Shown: positions 36,701 to 49,460 of the stretch, one piece after another
Position numbering within the stretch: the first letter of the stretch is position 1
How the letters are laid out: the number at the start of each line of letters is the position of its first letter
Source: Ptiloglossa arizonensis
Taxonomy: Eukaryota; Arthropoda; Insecta; Hymenoptera; Colletidae
Assembly: GCF_051014685.1 (NCBI RefSeq)
Contig: NW_027478592.1
Span: 682,001-746,000, forward strand
Direction: 5' to 3'
Length of the DNA stretch: 64,000 nt
Translations under genes and position numbers: made by a program
The notes under the pieces: generated by a model
Database searches by the model: none
What the model saw: the letters and a program-made list of their open reading frames with translations, nothing else
Told to the model about the DNA's origin: nothing

Positions 36701-39700
36701 CTTAACCAGAATGGCCTAGGGAAAAAATACACTTACCGTTGTAATCGGGCGAGTTTCTACGTCCAGACGCTACAGGAATTTTTGGGTTAGGTCAATCCGT
36801 TCGCGAGATATGGGAGTTTGAAGCCAAGAAATGGTTGAGAAGGCCACAAATTTTTCGCAGTTCTGCTGCTCCAAACGCTTAACCAGAATGGCCTAGGGAA
36901 AAAATACACATACCGTTGTAATTCGGCGAGGTTCGTCTTTCAGATGCAATAGGAATTTTTGGGTTAGGTCAATCCGTTCGCGAGATATGCGAGTTTGAAG
37001 CCAAGAAATGGTTGAGAAGGCAAAAAATTTTTCGCAATTCTGCTGCTCCAAACGCTTAACCAGAATGGCCTAGGGAAAAAATACACATACCGTTGTAATC
37101 GGGCGTGTTTCTACTTTCAGATGCAATAGGAATTTTTGGGTTGGGTCAATCCTTTCGCGAGATATGGGAGTTTGAAGCTAAGAAATGTTTGAGAAGACAA
37201 CAAATTTTTCGCACTTCTGCTGCTCCAAACGCTTAACCAGAATGGCCTAGGGAAAAAATACACATACCGTTGTAATCGGGCGAGTTTCTACTTTCAGATG
37301 CAATAGGAATTTTTGGGTTAGGTCAATCGGTTCGCGAGATATGGGAGTTTGAAGCTAAGAAATGGTAGAGAAGGCAACAAATTTTTCGCAATTCTGCTGC
37401 TCCAAACGCTTAACCAGAATGGCCTAGGGACAAAATACACATACCGTTGTAATCGGGCGAGTTTCTACTTTCAGATGCAATAGGAATATTGGGGGTAGGT
37501 CAATCCGTTCGCGAGATATGGGAGTTTGAAGCTAAGAAATGGTTGAGAAAACAACAAATTTTTCGCAATTCTGCTGCTCCAAACGCTTGACCAGAACGGG
37601 CTAGGGAAAAAATACACATACCGTTGTAATCGGGCGAGTTTCTACTTTCAGACGCAACAGGTATTTTTGGGTTAGGTCAATCCGTTCGCGAGATATGGGA
37701 GTTTGAAGCCAAGAAATGGTTGAGAAGGCAAAAAATTATTCGCATTTCTGCTGCTCCAAACGCTTAACCAGAATGGCCTAGGGAAAAAATACACATACCG
37801 TTGTAATCGGGCGAGTTTCTACTTTCAGATGCAATAGGAATTTTTGGGTTAGGTCAATCCGTTCGTGAGATATGGGAGTTTGAAGCCAAGGCATGGTTGA
37901 GAAGGCAAAAAATTTTTCGCAATTCTGCTGCTCCAAACGCTTAACCAGAATGGCCTAGGGAAAAAATAAACATACCGTTGTAATCGGGCGAGTTTCTACT
38001 TTCAGATGCAATAGGAATTTTTGGGTTAGGTCAATCCGTTCGTGAGATATGGGAGTTTGAAGCCAAGGCATGGTTGAGAAGGCAAAAAATTTTTCGCAAT
38101 TCTGCTGCTCCAAACGCTTAACCAGAATGGCCTAGGGAAAAAATACACATACCGTTGTAATCGGGCGAGTTTCTACTTTCAGATGCAATAGGAGTTTTTG
38201 GGTTAGGTCAATCCGTTCGCGAGATATGGGAGTTTGAAGCCAAGGCATGGTTGAGAAGGCAAAAAATTTTTCGCAATTCTGCTGCTCCAAACGCTTAACC
38301 AGAATGGCCTAGGGACAAAATACACATACCGTTGTAATCGGGCGAGTTTCTACTTTCAGATGCAATAGGAATATTGGGGGTAGGTCAATCCGTTCGCGAG
38401 ATATGGGAGTTTGAAGCTAAGAAATGGTTGAGAAAACAACAAATTTTTCGCAATTCTGCTGCTCCAAACGCTTGACCAGAACGGGCTAGGGAAAAAATAC
38501 ACATACCGTTGTAATCGGGCGAGTTTCTACGTCCAGACGCTACAGGAATTTTTGGGTTAGGTCAATCCGTTCGCGAGATATGGGAGTTTGAAGCCAAGAA
38601 ATGGTTGAGAAGGCCACAAATTTTTCGCAGTTCTGCTGCTCCAAACGCTTAACCAGAATGGCCTAGGGAAAAAATACACATACCGTTGTAATTCGGCGAG
38701 GTTCGTCTTTCAGATGCAATAGGAATTTTTGGGTTAGGTCAATCCGTTCGCGAGATATGGGAGTTTGAAGCCAAGGCATGGTTGAGAAGGCAAAAAATTT
38801 TTCGCAATTCTGCTGCTCCAAACGCTTAACCAGAATGGCCTAGGGAAAAAATAAACATACCGTTGTAATCGGGCGAGTTTCTACTTTCAGATGCAATAGG
38901 AATTTTTGGGTTAGGTCAATCCGTTCGCGAGATATGGGAGTTTGAAGCTAAGAAATGGTTGAGAAGACAACAAATTTTTCGCAATTCTGCTGCTCCAAAC
39001 GCTTAACCAGAATGCCCTAGGGAAAAAATACACATGCCGTTGTAATCGGGCGAGTTTCTACTTTCAGACGCAACAGGAATTTTTGGCTTAGGTCAATCCG
39101 TTCGCGAGATATGGGAGTTTGAAGCTAAGAAATGGTAGAGAAGGCAACAAATTTTTCGCAATTCTGCTGCTCCAAACGCTTAACCAGAATGGCCTAGGGA
39201 AAAAATACACAGACCGTTGTAATCGGGCGAGTTTCTACTTTCAGATGCAATAGGAATTTTTGGGTTAGGTCAATCCGTTCGTGAGATATGGGAGTTTGAA
39301 GCCAAGAAATAGTTGAGAAGACAACAAATTTTTCGCAATTCTGCTGCTCCAAACGCTTGACCAGAATGGGCTAGGGAAAAAATACATATACCGTTGAAAT
39401 CGGGCGAGTTTCTACTTCCAGACGCTACAGGAATTTTTGGGTTAGGTCAATCCGTACGCGAGATATGGGAGTTTGAAGCCAAGAAATGGTTGAGAAGGAT
39501 AAAAAATTTTTCGCAATTCTGCTCTTCCAAACGCTTAACCAGAATGGCCTAGGGAAAAAAATACATACCGCTGTAATCGGGCGAGTTTCTACTTTCAGAT
39601 GCAATAGGAATTTTTCGGTTAGGTCAATCCGTTCGCGAGATATGGGAGTTTGAAGCCAAGAAATGGTTGAGAAGGCAAGAAATTTTTCGCAATTCTGCTG

Positions 39701-42700
39701 CTCCAAACGCTTGACCAGAATGGGCTAGGGAAAAAATACACATACCGTTGTAATCGGGCGAGTTTCTACTTTCAGATGCAATAGGAATTTTTGGGTTAGG
39801 TCAATCCGTTCGCGAGATATGGGTGTTTGAAGCCAAGAAATGGATGAGAAGGCAACAAATTTTTCGCAATTCTGCTGCTCCAAACGCTTAACCAGAGTGG
39901 CCTAGGGCAAAAATACACATACCGTTGTAATCGGGCGAGTTTCTACTTTCAGACGCAACAGGAATTTTTGGCTTAGGTCAATCCGTTCGCGAGATATGGG
40001 AGTTTGAAGCCAAGAAATGTATGAGAATGCAACAAATTTTTCGCAATTCTGCTGCTCCAAACGCTTAACCAGAATGGCCTAGGGAAAAAATACACTTACC
40101 GTTGTAATCGGGCAAGTTTCTACGTCCAGACGCTACAGGAATTTTTGGGTTAGGTCAATCCGTTCGCGAGATATGGGCGTTTGAAGCCAAGAAATGGTTG
40201 AGAAGGCCACAAATTTTTCGCAGTTCTGCTGCTCCAAACGCTTAACCAGAATGGCCTAGGGAAAAAATACACATACCGTTGTAATTCGGCGAGGTTCGTC
40301 TTTCAGATGCAATAGGAATTTTGGGGTTAGGTCAATCCGTTCGCGAGATATGCGAGTTTGAAGCCAAGAAATGGTTGAGAAGGCAAAAAATTTTTCGCAA
40401 TTCTGCGGCTCCAAACGCATAACCAGAATGGCCTAGGGAAAAAATACACATACCGTTGTAATCGGGCGTGTTTCTACTTTCAGATGCAATAGGAATTTTT
40501 GGGTTGGGTCAATCCTTTCGCGAGATATGGGAGTTTGAAGCTAAGAAATGTTTGAGAAGACAACAAATTTTTCGCACTTCTGCTGCTCCAAACGCTTAAC
40601 CAGAATGGCCTAGGGAAAAAATACACATACCGTTGTAATCGGGCGAGTTTCTACTTTCAGATGCAATAGGAATTTTTGGGTTAGGTCAATCGGTTCGCGA
40701 GATATGGGAGTTTGAAGCTAAGAAATGGTAGAGAAGGCAACAAATTTTTCGCAATTCTGCTGCTCCAAACGCTTAACCAGAATGGCCTAGGGACAAAATA
40801 CACATACCGTTGTAATCGGGCGAGTTTCTACTTTCAGATGCAATAGGAATATTGGGGGTAGGTCAATCCGTTCGCGAGATATGGGAGTTTGAAGCTAAGA
40901 AATGGTTGAGAAGACAACAAATTTTTCGCAATTCTGCTGCTCCAAACGCTTGACCAGAACGGGCTAGGGAAAAAATACACATACCGTTGTAATCGGGCGA
41001 GTTTCTACTTTCAGACGCAACAGGTATTTTTGGGTTAGGTCAATCCGTTCGCGAGATATGGGAGTTTGAAGCCAAGAAATGGTTGAGAAGGCAAAAAATT
41101 ATTCGCATTTCTGCTGCTCCAAACGCTTAACCAGAATGGCCTAGGGAAAAAATACACATACCGTTGTAATCGGGCGAGTTTCTACTTTCAGATGCAATAG
41201 GAATTTTTGGGTTAGGTCAATCCGTTCGTGAGATATGGGAGTTTGAAGCCAAGGCATGGTTGAGAAGGCAAAAAATTTTTCGCAATTCTGCTGCTCCAAA
41301 CGCTTAACCAGAATGGCCTAGGGAAAAAATAAACATACCGTTGTAATCGGGCGAGTTTCTACTTTCAGATGCAAGAGGAATTTTTGGGTTAGCTCAATCC
41401 GTTCGCGAGATATGGGAGTTTGAAGCCAAGAAATGGATGAGAAGGCAACAAATTTTTCGCAATTCTGCTGCTCCAAACGCTTAACCAGAGTGGCCTAGGG
41501 CAAAAATACACATACCGTTGTAATCGGGCGAGTTTCTACTTTCAGACGAAACAGGAATTTTTGGCTTAGGTCAATCCGTTCGCGAGATATGGGAGTTTGA
41601 AGCCAAGAAATGTATGAGAAGGCAACAAATTTTTCGCAATTCTGCTGCTCCAAACGCTTAACCAGAATGGCCTAGGGAAAAAATACACTTACCGTTGTAA
41701 TCGGGCGAGTTTCTACGTCCAGACGCTACAGGAATTTTTGGGTTAGGTCAATCCGTTCGCGAGATATGGGAGTTTGAAGCCAAGAAATGGTTGAGAAGGC
41801 CACAAATTTTTCGCAGTTCTGCTGCTCCAAACGCTTAACCAGAATGGCCTAGGGAAAAAATACACATACCGTTGTAATTCGGCGAGGTTCGTCTTTCAGA
41901 TGCAATAGGAACTTTTGGGTTAGGTCAATCCGTTCGCGAGATATGCGAGTTTGAAGCCAAGAAATGGTTGAGAAGGCAAAAAATTTTTCGCAATTCTGCT
42001 GCTCCAAACGCTTAACCAGAATGGCCTAGGGAAAAAATACACATACCGTTGTAATCGGGCGTGTTTCTACTTTCAGATGCAATAGGAATTTTTGGGTTGG
42101 GTCAATCCTTTCGCGAGATATGGGAGTTTGAAGCTAAGAAATGTTTGAGAAGACAACAAATTTTTCGCACTTCTGCTGCTCCAAACGCTTAACCAGAATG
42201 GCCTAGGGAAAAAATACACATACCGTTGTAATCGGGCGAGTTTCTACTTTCAGATGCAATAGGAATTTTTGGGTTAGGTCAATCGGTTCGCGAGATATGG
42301 GAGTTTGAATCTAAGAAATGGTAGAGAAGGCAACAAATTTTTCGCAATTCTGCTGCTCCAAACGCTTAACCAGAATGGCCTAGGGACAAAATACACATAC
42401 CGTTGTAATCGGGCGAGTTTCTACTTTCAGATGCAATAGGAATATTGGGGGTAGGTCAATCCGTTCGCGAGATATGGGAGTTTGAAGCTAAGAAATGGTT
42501 GAGAAAACAACAAATTTTTCGCAATTCTGCTGCTCCAAACGCTTGACCAGAACGGGCTAGGGAAAAAATACACATACCGTTGTAATCGGGCGAGTTTCTA
42601 CTTTCAGACGCAACAGGTATTTTTGGGTTAGGTCAATCCGTTCGCGAGATATGGGAGTTTGAAGCCAAGAAATGGTTGAGAAGGCAAAAAATTATTCGCA

Positions 42701-43340
42701 TTTCTGCTGCTCCAAACGCTTAACCAGAATGGCCTAGGGAAAAAATACACATACCGTTGTAATCGGGCGAGTTTCTACTTTCAGATGCAATAGGAATTTT
42801 TGGGTTAGGTCAATCCGTTCGTGAGATATGGGAGTTTGAAGCCAAGGCATGGTTGAGAAGGCAAAAAATTTTTCGCAATTCTGCTGCTCCAAACGCTTAA
42901 CCAGAATGGCCTAGGGAAAAAATAAACATACCGTTGTAATCGGGCGAGTTTCTACTTTCAGATGCAATAGGAATTTTTGGGTTAGGTCAATCCGTTCGTG
43001 AGATATGGGAGTTTGAAGCCAAGGCATGGTTGAGAAGGCAAAAAATTTTTCGCAATTCTGCTGCTCCAAACGCTTAACCAGAATGGCCTAGGGAAAAAAT
43101 ACACATACCGTTGTAATCGGGCGAGTTTCTACTTTCAGATGCAATAGGAATTTTTGGGTTAGGTCAATCCGTTCGCGAGATATGGGAGTTTGAAGCCAAG
43201 GCATGGTTGAGAAGGCAAAAAATTTTTCGCAATTCTGCTGCTCCAAACGCTTAACCAGAATGGCCTAGGGAAAAAATAAACATACCGTTGTAATCGGGCG
43301 AGTTTCTACTTTCAGATGCAATAGGAATTTTTGGGTTAGG
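33780..43340 (+). repeat. 26-28-monomer HOR, two tandem units with nested 9-mer
   Basis: Unit one is about 33.78-38.74 kb and unit two about 38.74-43.34 kb. Markers: 'atgccctaggg' 34055/39012 and 'ggataaaaaa' 34540/39497 are 4957 bp apart. Beyond a one-base A-tract loss near 39.56 kb the offset is 4956 (28 x 177): 'agagtggcc' 34938/39894 and 36531/41487, 'aatattggggg' 35892/40848 and 37485/42441. Within each unit a nine-monomer step of 1593 bp is nested (34938/36531, 39894/41487). The next cassette starts 4602 bp (26 monomers) after that of unit two (39012/43614), so unit two is two monomers shorter. In unit one, about 38.25-38.74 kb is a rearranged stretch joining three otherwise separate monomer types. 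Confidence 0.88.
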
Positions 43341-44140
43341 TCAATCCGTTCGCGAGATATGGGAGTTTGAAGCCAAGGCATGGTTGAGAAGGCAAAAAAT
43401 TTTTCGCAATTCTGCTGCTCCAAACGCTTAACCAGAATGGCCTAGGGAAAAAATAAACATACCGTTGTAATCGGGCGAGTTTCTACTTTCAGATGCAATA
43501 GGAATTTTTGGGTTAGGTCAATCCGTTCGCGAGATATGGGAGTTTGAAGCTAAGAAATGGTTGAGAAGACAACAAATTTTTCGCAATTCTGCTGCTCCAA
43601 ACGCTTAACCAGAATGCCCTAGGGAAAAAATACACATGCCGTTGTAATCGGGCGAGTTTCTACTTTCAGACGCAACAGGAATTTTCGGCTTAGGTCAATC
43701 CGTTCGCGAGATATGGGAGTTTGAAGCTAAGAAATGGTAGAGAAGGCAACAAATTTTTCGCAATTCTGCTGCTCCAAACGCTTAACCAGAATGGCCTAGG
43801 GAAAAAATACACAGACCGTTGTAATCGGGTGAGTTTCTACTTTCAGATGCAATAGGAATTTTTGGGTTAGGTCAATCCGTTCGTGAGATATGGGAGTTTG
43901 AAGCCAAGAAATAGTTGAGAAGACAACAAATTTTTCGCAATTCTGCTGCTCCAAACGCTTGACCAGAATGGGCTAGGGAAAAAATACATATACCGTTGAA
44001 ATCGGGCGAGTTTCTACTTCCAGACGCTACAGGAATTTTTGGGTTAGGTCAATCCGTACGCGAGATATGGGAGTTTGAAGCCAAGAAATGGTTGAGAAGG
44101 ATAAAAAATTTTTCGCAATCCTGCTTTTCCAAACGCTTAA

Positions 44141-44165
44141 CCAGAATGGCCTAGGGAAAAAAAAA
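44141..44165 (+). repeat. Length-variable A tract in the 'tacatacc' monomer
   Basis: The monomer after each 'ggataaaaaa' monomer has an A run followed by 'tacatacc' in place of the usual A6 'tacacatacc'. The run is A8 near 10.7, 15.8, 16.7, 24.86, 26.98, 30.7, 32.65 and 34.6 kb, A7 near 39.56 kb, and A9 here and near 52.8 and 56.37 kb. Single-base slippage followed by block duplication explains the pattern: the three A9 copies are exactly those related by the 8674- and 3541-bp duplications. Confidence 0.75.
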
Positions 44166-45599
44166 TACATACCGCTGTAATCGGGCGAGTTTCTACTTCC
44201 AGACGCTACAGGAATTTTTCGGTTAGGTCAATCCGTTCGCGAGATATGGGAGTTTGAAGCCAAGAAATGGATGAGAAGGCAAAAAATTTTTCGCAATTCT
44301 GCGGCTCCAAACGCTTAACCAGATTGGCCTAGGGAAAAAATACACATACCGTTGTAATCGGGCGAGTTTCTACTTTCAGATGCAATAGGAATTTTTGGGT
44401 TAGGTCAATCCGTTCGCGAGATATGGGAGTTTGAAGCCAAGAAATGGTTGAGAAGGCAAAAAATATTTCGCACTTCTGCTGCTCCAAACGCTTAACCAGA
44501 ATGGCCTAGGGAAAAAATACACATACCGTTGTAATCGGGCGAGTTTCTAATTTCAGACGCAACAGGAATTTTTGGCTTAGGTCAATCCGTTCGCGAGATA
44601 TGGGAGTTTGAAGCCAAGAAATGGATGAGAAGGCAAAAAATTTTTCGCAATTCTGCTGCTCCAAACGCTTAACCAGAATGACCTAGGGAAAAAATACACA
44701 TACCGTTGTAATCGGGCGAGTTTCTACTTTCAGATGCAATAGGAATTTTTGGGTTAGGTCTATCCGTTCGCGAGATATGGGAGTTTGAAGCCAAGGAATG
44801 GTTGAGAAGGCAAGAAATTTTTCGCAATTCTGCTGCTCCAAACGCTTGACCAGAATGGGCTAGGGAAAAAATACACATACCGTTGTAATCGGGTGAGTTT
44901 CTACTTCCAGACGCTACAGGAATTTTTGGGTTAGGTCAATCCGTTCGCGAGATATGGGTGTTTGAAGCCAAGAAATGGATGAGAAGGCAAAAAATTTTTC
45001 GCAATTCTGCTGCTCCAAACGCTTAACAAGAACGACCTAGGGAAAAAATACACATACCGTTGTAATCGGGCGAGTTTCTACTTTCAGACGCAACAGGAAT
45101 TTTTGGCTTAGGTCAATCCGTTTGCGAGATATGGGAGTTTGAAGCCAAGAAATGGATGAGAAGGCAAAAAATTTTTCGCAATTCTGCTGCTCCAAACGCT
45201 TAACCAGAATGACCTAGGGAAAAAATACACATACCGTTGTAATCGGGCGAGTTTCTACTTTCAGATGCAATAGGAATTTTTGGGTTAGGTCTATCCGTTC
45301 GCGAGACATGGGAGTTTGAAGCCAAGAAATGGTTGAGAAGGCAAAAAATTTTTCGCACTTCTGCTGCTCCAAACGCTTAACCAGAATGGCCTAGGGAAAA
45401 AATACACATACCGTTGTAATCGGGCGAGTTTCTACTTTCAGACGCAACAGGAATTTTTGGCTTAGGTCAATCCGTTCGCGAGATATGGGAGTTTGAAGCC
45501 AAGAAATGGATGAGAAGGCAAAAAATTTTTCGCAATTCTGCTGCTCCAAACGCTTAACCAGAATGACCTAGGGAAAAAATACACATACCGTTGTAATCG

Positions 45600-48270
45600 G
45601 GCGAGTTTCTACTTTCAGATGCAATAGGAATTTTTGGGTTAGGTCAATCCTTTCGCGATATATGGGAGTTTGAAGCTAAGAAATGGTTGAGAAGAAATCA
45701 AACTTTTCGCACTTCTGCTGCTCCAAACGCTTAACCAGAATGGCCTGGGGAAAAAATACACATACCGTTGTAATCGGGCGAGTTTCTACTTTCAGACGCA
45801 ACAGGAATTTTTGGGTTAGGTCAATCCGTTCGCGAGATATGGGAATTTGAAGCCAACAAATGGTTGAGAAGGCAGAAAATTTTTCGCAATTCTGCTGCTC
45901 CAAACGCTTAACCAGAATGACCTAGGGAAAAAATACACATACCGTTGTAATCGTGCGAGTTTCTACTTTCAGATGCAATAGGAATTTTTGGGTTAGGTCT
46001 ATCCTTTCGCGAGATATGGGAGATTGAAGCTAAGAAATGGTTGAGAAGGCAAGAAATTTTTCGCAATTCTGGTGCTCCAAACGCTTAAGCAGAATGGCCT
46101 AGGGAAAAAATACACACACCGTTGTAATCGGGCGAGTTTCTACTTTCAGATGCAATAGGAATTTTTGGGTTAGGTCAATCCGTTCGCGAGATATGGGAGT
46201 TTGAAGCCAAGAAATGGTTGAGAAGGCAAAAAATTTTTCGCAATTCTGCTGCTCCAAACGCTTAACCAGAATGGCCTAGGGAGAAAATACACATACCGTT
46301 GTAATCGGGCTAGTTTCTACTTTCAGATGCAATAGGAATTTTTGGGTTAGGTCAATCCGTTCGCGAGATATGCGAGTTTGAAGCTAAGAAATGGTTGAGC
46401 AGACAACAAATTTTTCGCAATTCTGCTGCTCCAAACGCTTAACCAGAATGGCCTAGGGAAAAAATACGCATACAGTTGTAATCGGGCGAGTTTCTACTTT
46501 CAGACGCAGCAGGAATTTTTGGGTCTGGTCAATCCGTTCGCGAGATATGGGACTTTGAAACTAAGAAATGGTTGAGAAGACAACAAATTTTTCGCAATTC
46601 TGCTGATCCACACGCTTAACCAGAATGGGCTAGGGAAAAAATACACATACCGTTGTAATCGGGCGAGTTTCTACTTTCAGACGCAACAGGAATTTTTGGC
46701 TTAGGTCAATCCGTTCGCGAGATATGGGAGTTTGAAGCCAAGAAATGGATGAGAAGGCAAAAAATTTTTCGCAATTCTGCTGCGCCAAACGCTTAACCAG
46801 AATGACCTAGGGAAAAAATACACATACCGTTGTAATCGGGCGAGTTTCTACTTTGAGATGCAACAGGAATTTTTGGCTTAGGTCAATCCGTTCGCGAGAT
46901 ATAGGAGTTTGAAGCCAAGAAATGGATGAGAAGGCAAAAAATTTTTCGCAATTCTGCTGCTCCAAACGCTTAACCAGAATGACCTAGGGAAAAAATACAC
47001 ATACCGTTGTAATCGGGCGAGTTTCTACTTTCAGATGCAATAGGAATTTTTGGGTTAGGTCAATCCTTTCGCGATATATGGGAGTTTGAAGCTAAGAAAT
47101 GGTTGAGAAGAAATCAAACTTTTCGCACTTCTGCTGCTCCAAACGCTTAACCAGAATGGCCTGGGGAAAAAATACACATACCGTTGTAATCGGGCGAGTT
47201 TCTACTTTCAGACGCAACAGGAATTTTTGGGTTAGGTCAATCCGTTCGCGAGATATGGGAATTTGAAGCCAACAAATGGTTGAGAAGGCAGAAAATTTTT
47301 CGCAATTCTGCTGCTCCAAACGCTTAACCAGAATGACCTAGGGAAAAAATACACATACCCTTGTAATCGTGCGAGTTTCTACTTTCAGATGCAATAGGAA
47401 TTTTTGGGTTAGGTCTATCCTTTCGCGAGATATGGGAGATTGAAGCTAAGAAATGGTTGAGAAGGCAAGAAATTTTTCGCAATTCTGGTGCTCCAAACGC
47501 TTAAGCAGAATGGCCTAGGGAAAAAATACACACACCGTTGTAATCGGGCGAGTTTCTACTTTCAGATGCAATAGGAATTTTTGGGTTAGGTCAATCCGTT
47601 CGCGAGATATGGGAGTTTGAAGCCAAGAAATGGTTGAGAAGGCAAAAAATTTTTCGCAATTCTGCTGCTCCAAACGCTTAACCAGAATGGCCTAGGGAGA
47701 AAATACACATACCGTTGTAATCGGGCTAGTTTCTACTTTCAGATGCAATAGGAATTTTTGGGTTAGGTCAATCCGTTCGCGAGATATGCGAGTTTGAAGC
47801 TAAGAAATGGTTGAGCAGACAACAAATTTTTCGCAATTCTGCTGCTCCAAACGCTTAACCAGAATGGCCTAGGGAAAAAATACGCATACAGTTGTAATCG
47901 GGCGAGTTTCTACTTTCAGACGCAGCAGGAATTTTTGGGTCTGGTCAATCCGTTCGCGAGATATGGGACTTTGAAACTAAGAAATGGTTGAGAAGACAAC
48001 AAATTTTTCGCAATTCTGCTGATCCACACGCTTAACCAGAATGGGCTAGGGAAAAAATACACATACCGTTGTAATCGGGCGAGTTTCTACTTTCAGACGC
48101 AACAGGAATTTTTGGCTTAGGTCAATCCGTTCGCGAGATATGGGAGTTTGAAGCCAAGAAATGGATGAGAAGGCAAAAAATTTTTCGCAATTCTGCTGCT
48201 CCAAACGCTTAACCAGAATGACCTAGGGAAAAAATACACATACCGTTGTAATCGGGCGAGTTTCTACTTT
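45600..48270 (+). repeat. 8-monomer tandem duplication (offset 1416 bp)
   Basis: The two copies run from about 45.6 and 47.0 kb. Shared markers include 'gatatatgggag' with 'gaagaaatcaaactt' (near 45.69 and 47.11 kb), 'atcgtgcgag', 'gagattgaagc', 'aagcagaatgg', 'gggctagttt', 'tgagcagacaac' and 'gatccacacg' (46605/48021). All are 1416 bp apart (8 x 177). A useful private difference is 'acatacccttgtaatcg' in the second copy (near 47.36 kb) against 'acataccgttgtaatcg' in the first (near 45.95 kb). It lets the later copies at 58-59.4 kb be assigned to their sources. Confidence 0.85.
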
Positions 48271-49460
48271 GAGATGCAACAGGAATTTTTGGGTTAGGTC
48301 AATCCGTTCGCGAGATATGGGAGTTTGAAGCCAAGAAATGGATGAGAAGGCAAAAAATTTTTCGCAATTCTGCTGCTCCAAACGCTTAACCAGAATGACC
48401 TAGGGAAAAAATACACATACCGTTGTAATCGGGCGAGTTTCTACTTTCAGATGCAATAGGAATTTTTGGGTTAGGTCTATCCGTTCGCGAGACATGGGAG
48501 TTTGAAGCCAAGAAATGGTTGAGAAGGCAAAAAATTTTTCGCACTTCTGCTGCTCCAAACGCTTAACCAGAATGGCCTAGGGAAAAAATACACATACCGT
48601 TGTGATCGGGCGAGTTTCTACTTTCAGACGCAACAGGAATTTTTGGCTTAGGTCAATCCGTTCGCGAGATATGGGAGTTTGAAGCCAAGAAATGGATGAG
48701 AAGGCAAAAAATTTTTCGCAATTCTGCTGCTCCAAACGCTTAACCAGAATGACCTAGGGAAAAAATACACATACCGTTGTAATCGGGCGAGTTTCTACTT
48801 TCAGATGCAATAGGAATTTTTGGGTTAGGTCTATCCGTTCGCGAGGTATGGGTGTTTGAAGCCAAGAAATGGTTGAGAAGGCAAAAAATTTGTCGCAATT
48901 CTGCTGCTCCAAACGCTTAACCAGAATGGCCCAGGGAAAAAATACACATACCGTTGTAATCGGGCGAGTTGCGACTTTCAGATGCAATAGGAATTTTTGG
49001 GTTAGGTCAATCCGTTCGCGAGGTATGGGAGTTTGAAGCCAAGAAATGGTTGAGAAGGCAAAAAATTTTTCGCAATTCTGCTGCTCCAAACGCTTAACCA
49101 GAATTGCCTAGGGAAAAAATACACATACCGTTGTAATCGGGCGAGTTTCTACTTTCAGATGCAATAGGAATTTTTGGGTTAGGTCAATCCTTTCGCGATA
49201 TATGGGAGTTTGAAGCTAAGAAATGGTTGAGAAGAAATCAAACTTTTCGCACTTCTGCTGCTCCAAACGCTTAACCAGAATGGCCTGGGGAAAAAATACA
49301 CATACCGTTGTAATCGGGCGAGTTTCTACTTTCAGACGCAACAGGAATTTTTGGGTTAGGTCAATCCGTTCGCGAGATATGGGAATTTGAAGCCAAGAAA
49401 TGGTTGAGAAGGCAGAAAATTTTTCGCAATTCTGCTGCTCCAAACGCTTAACCAGAATGA

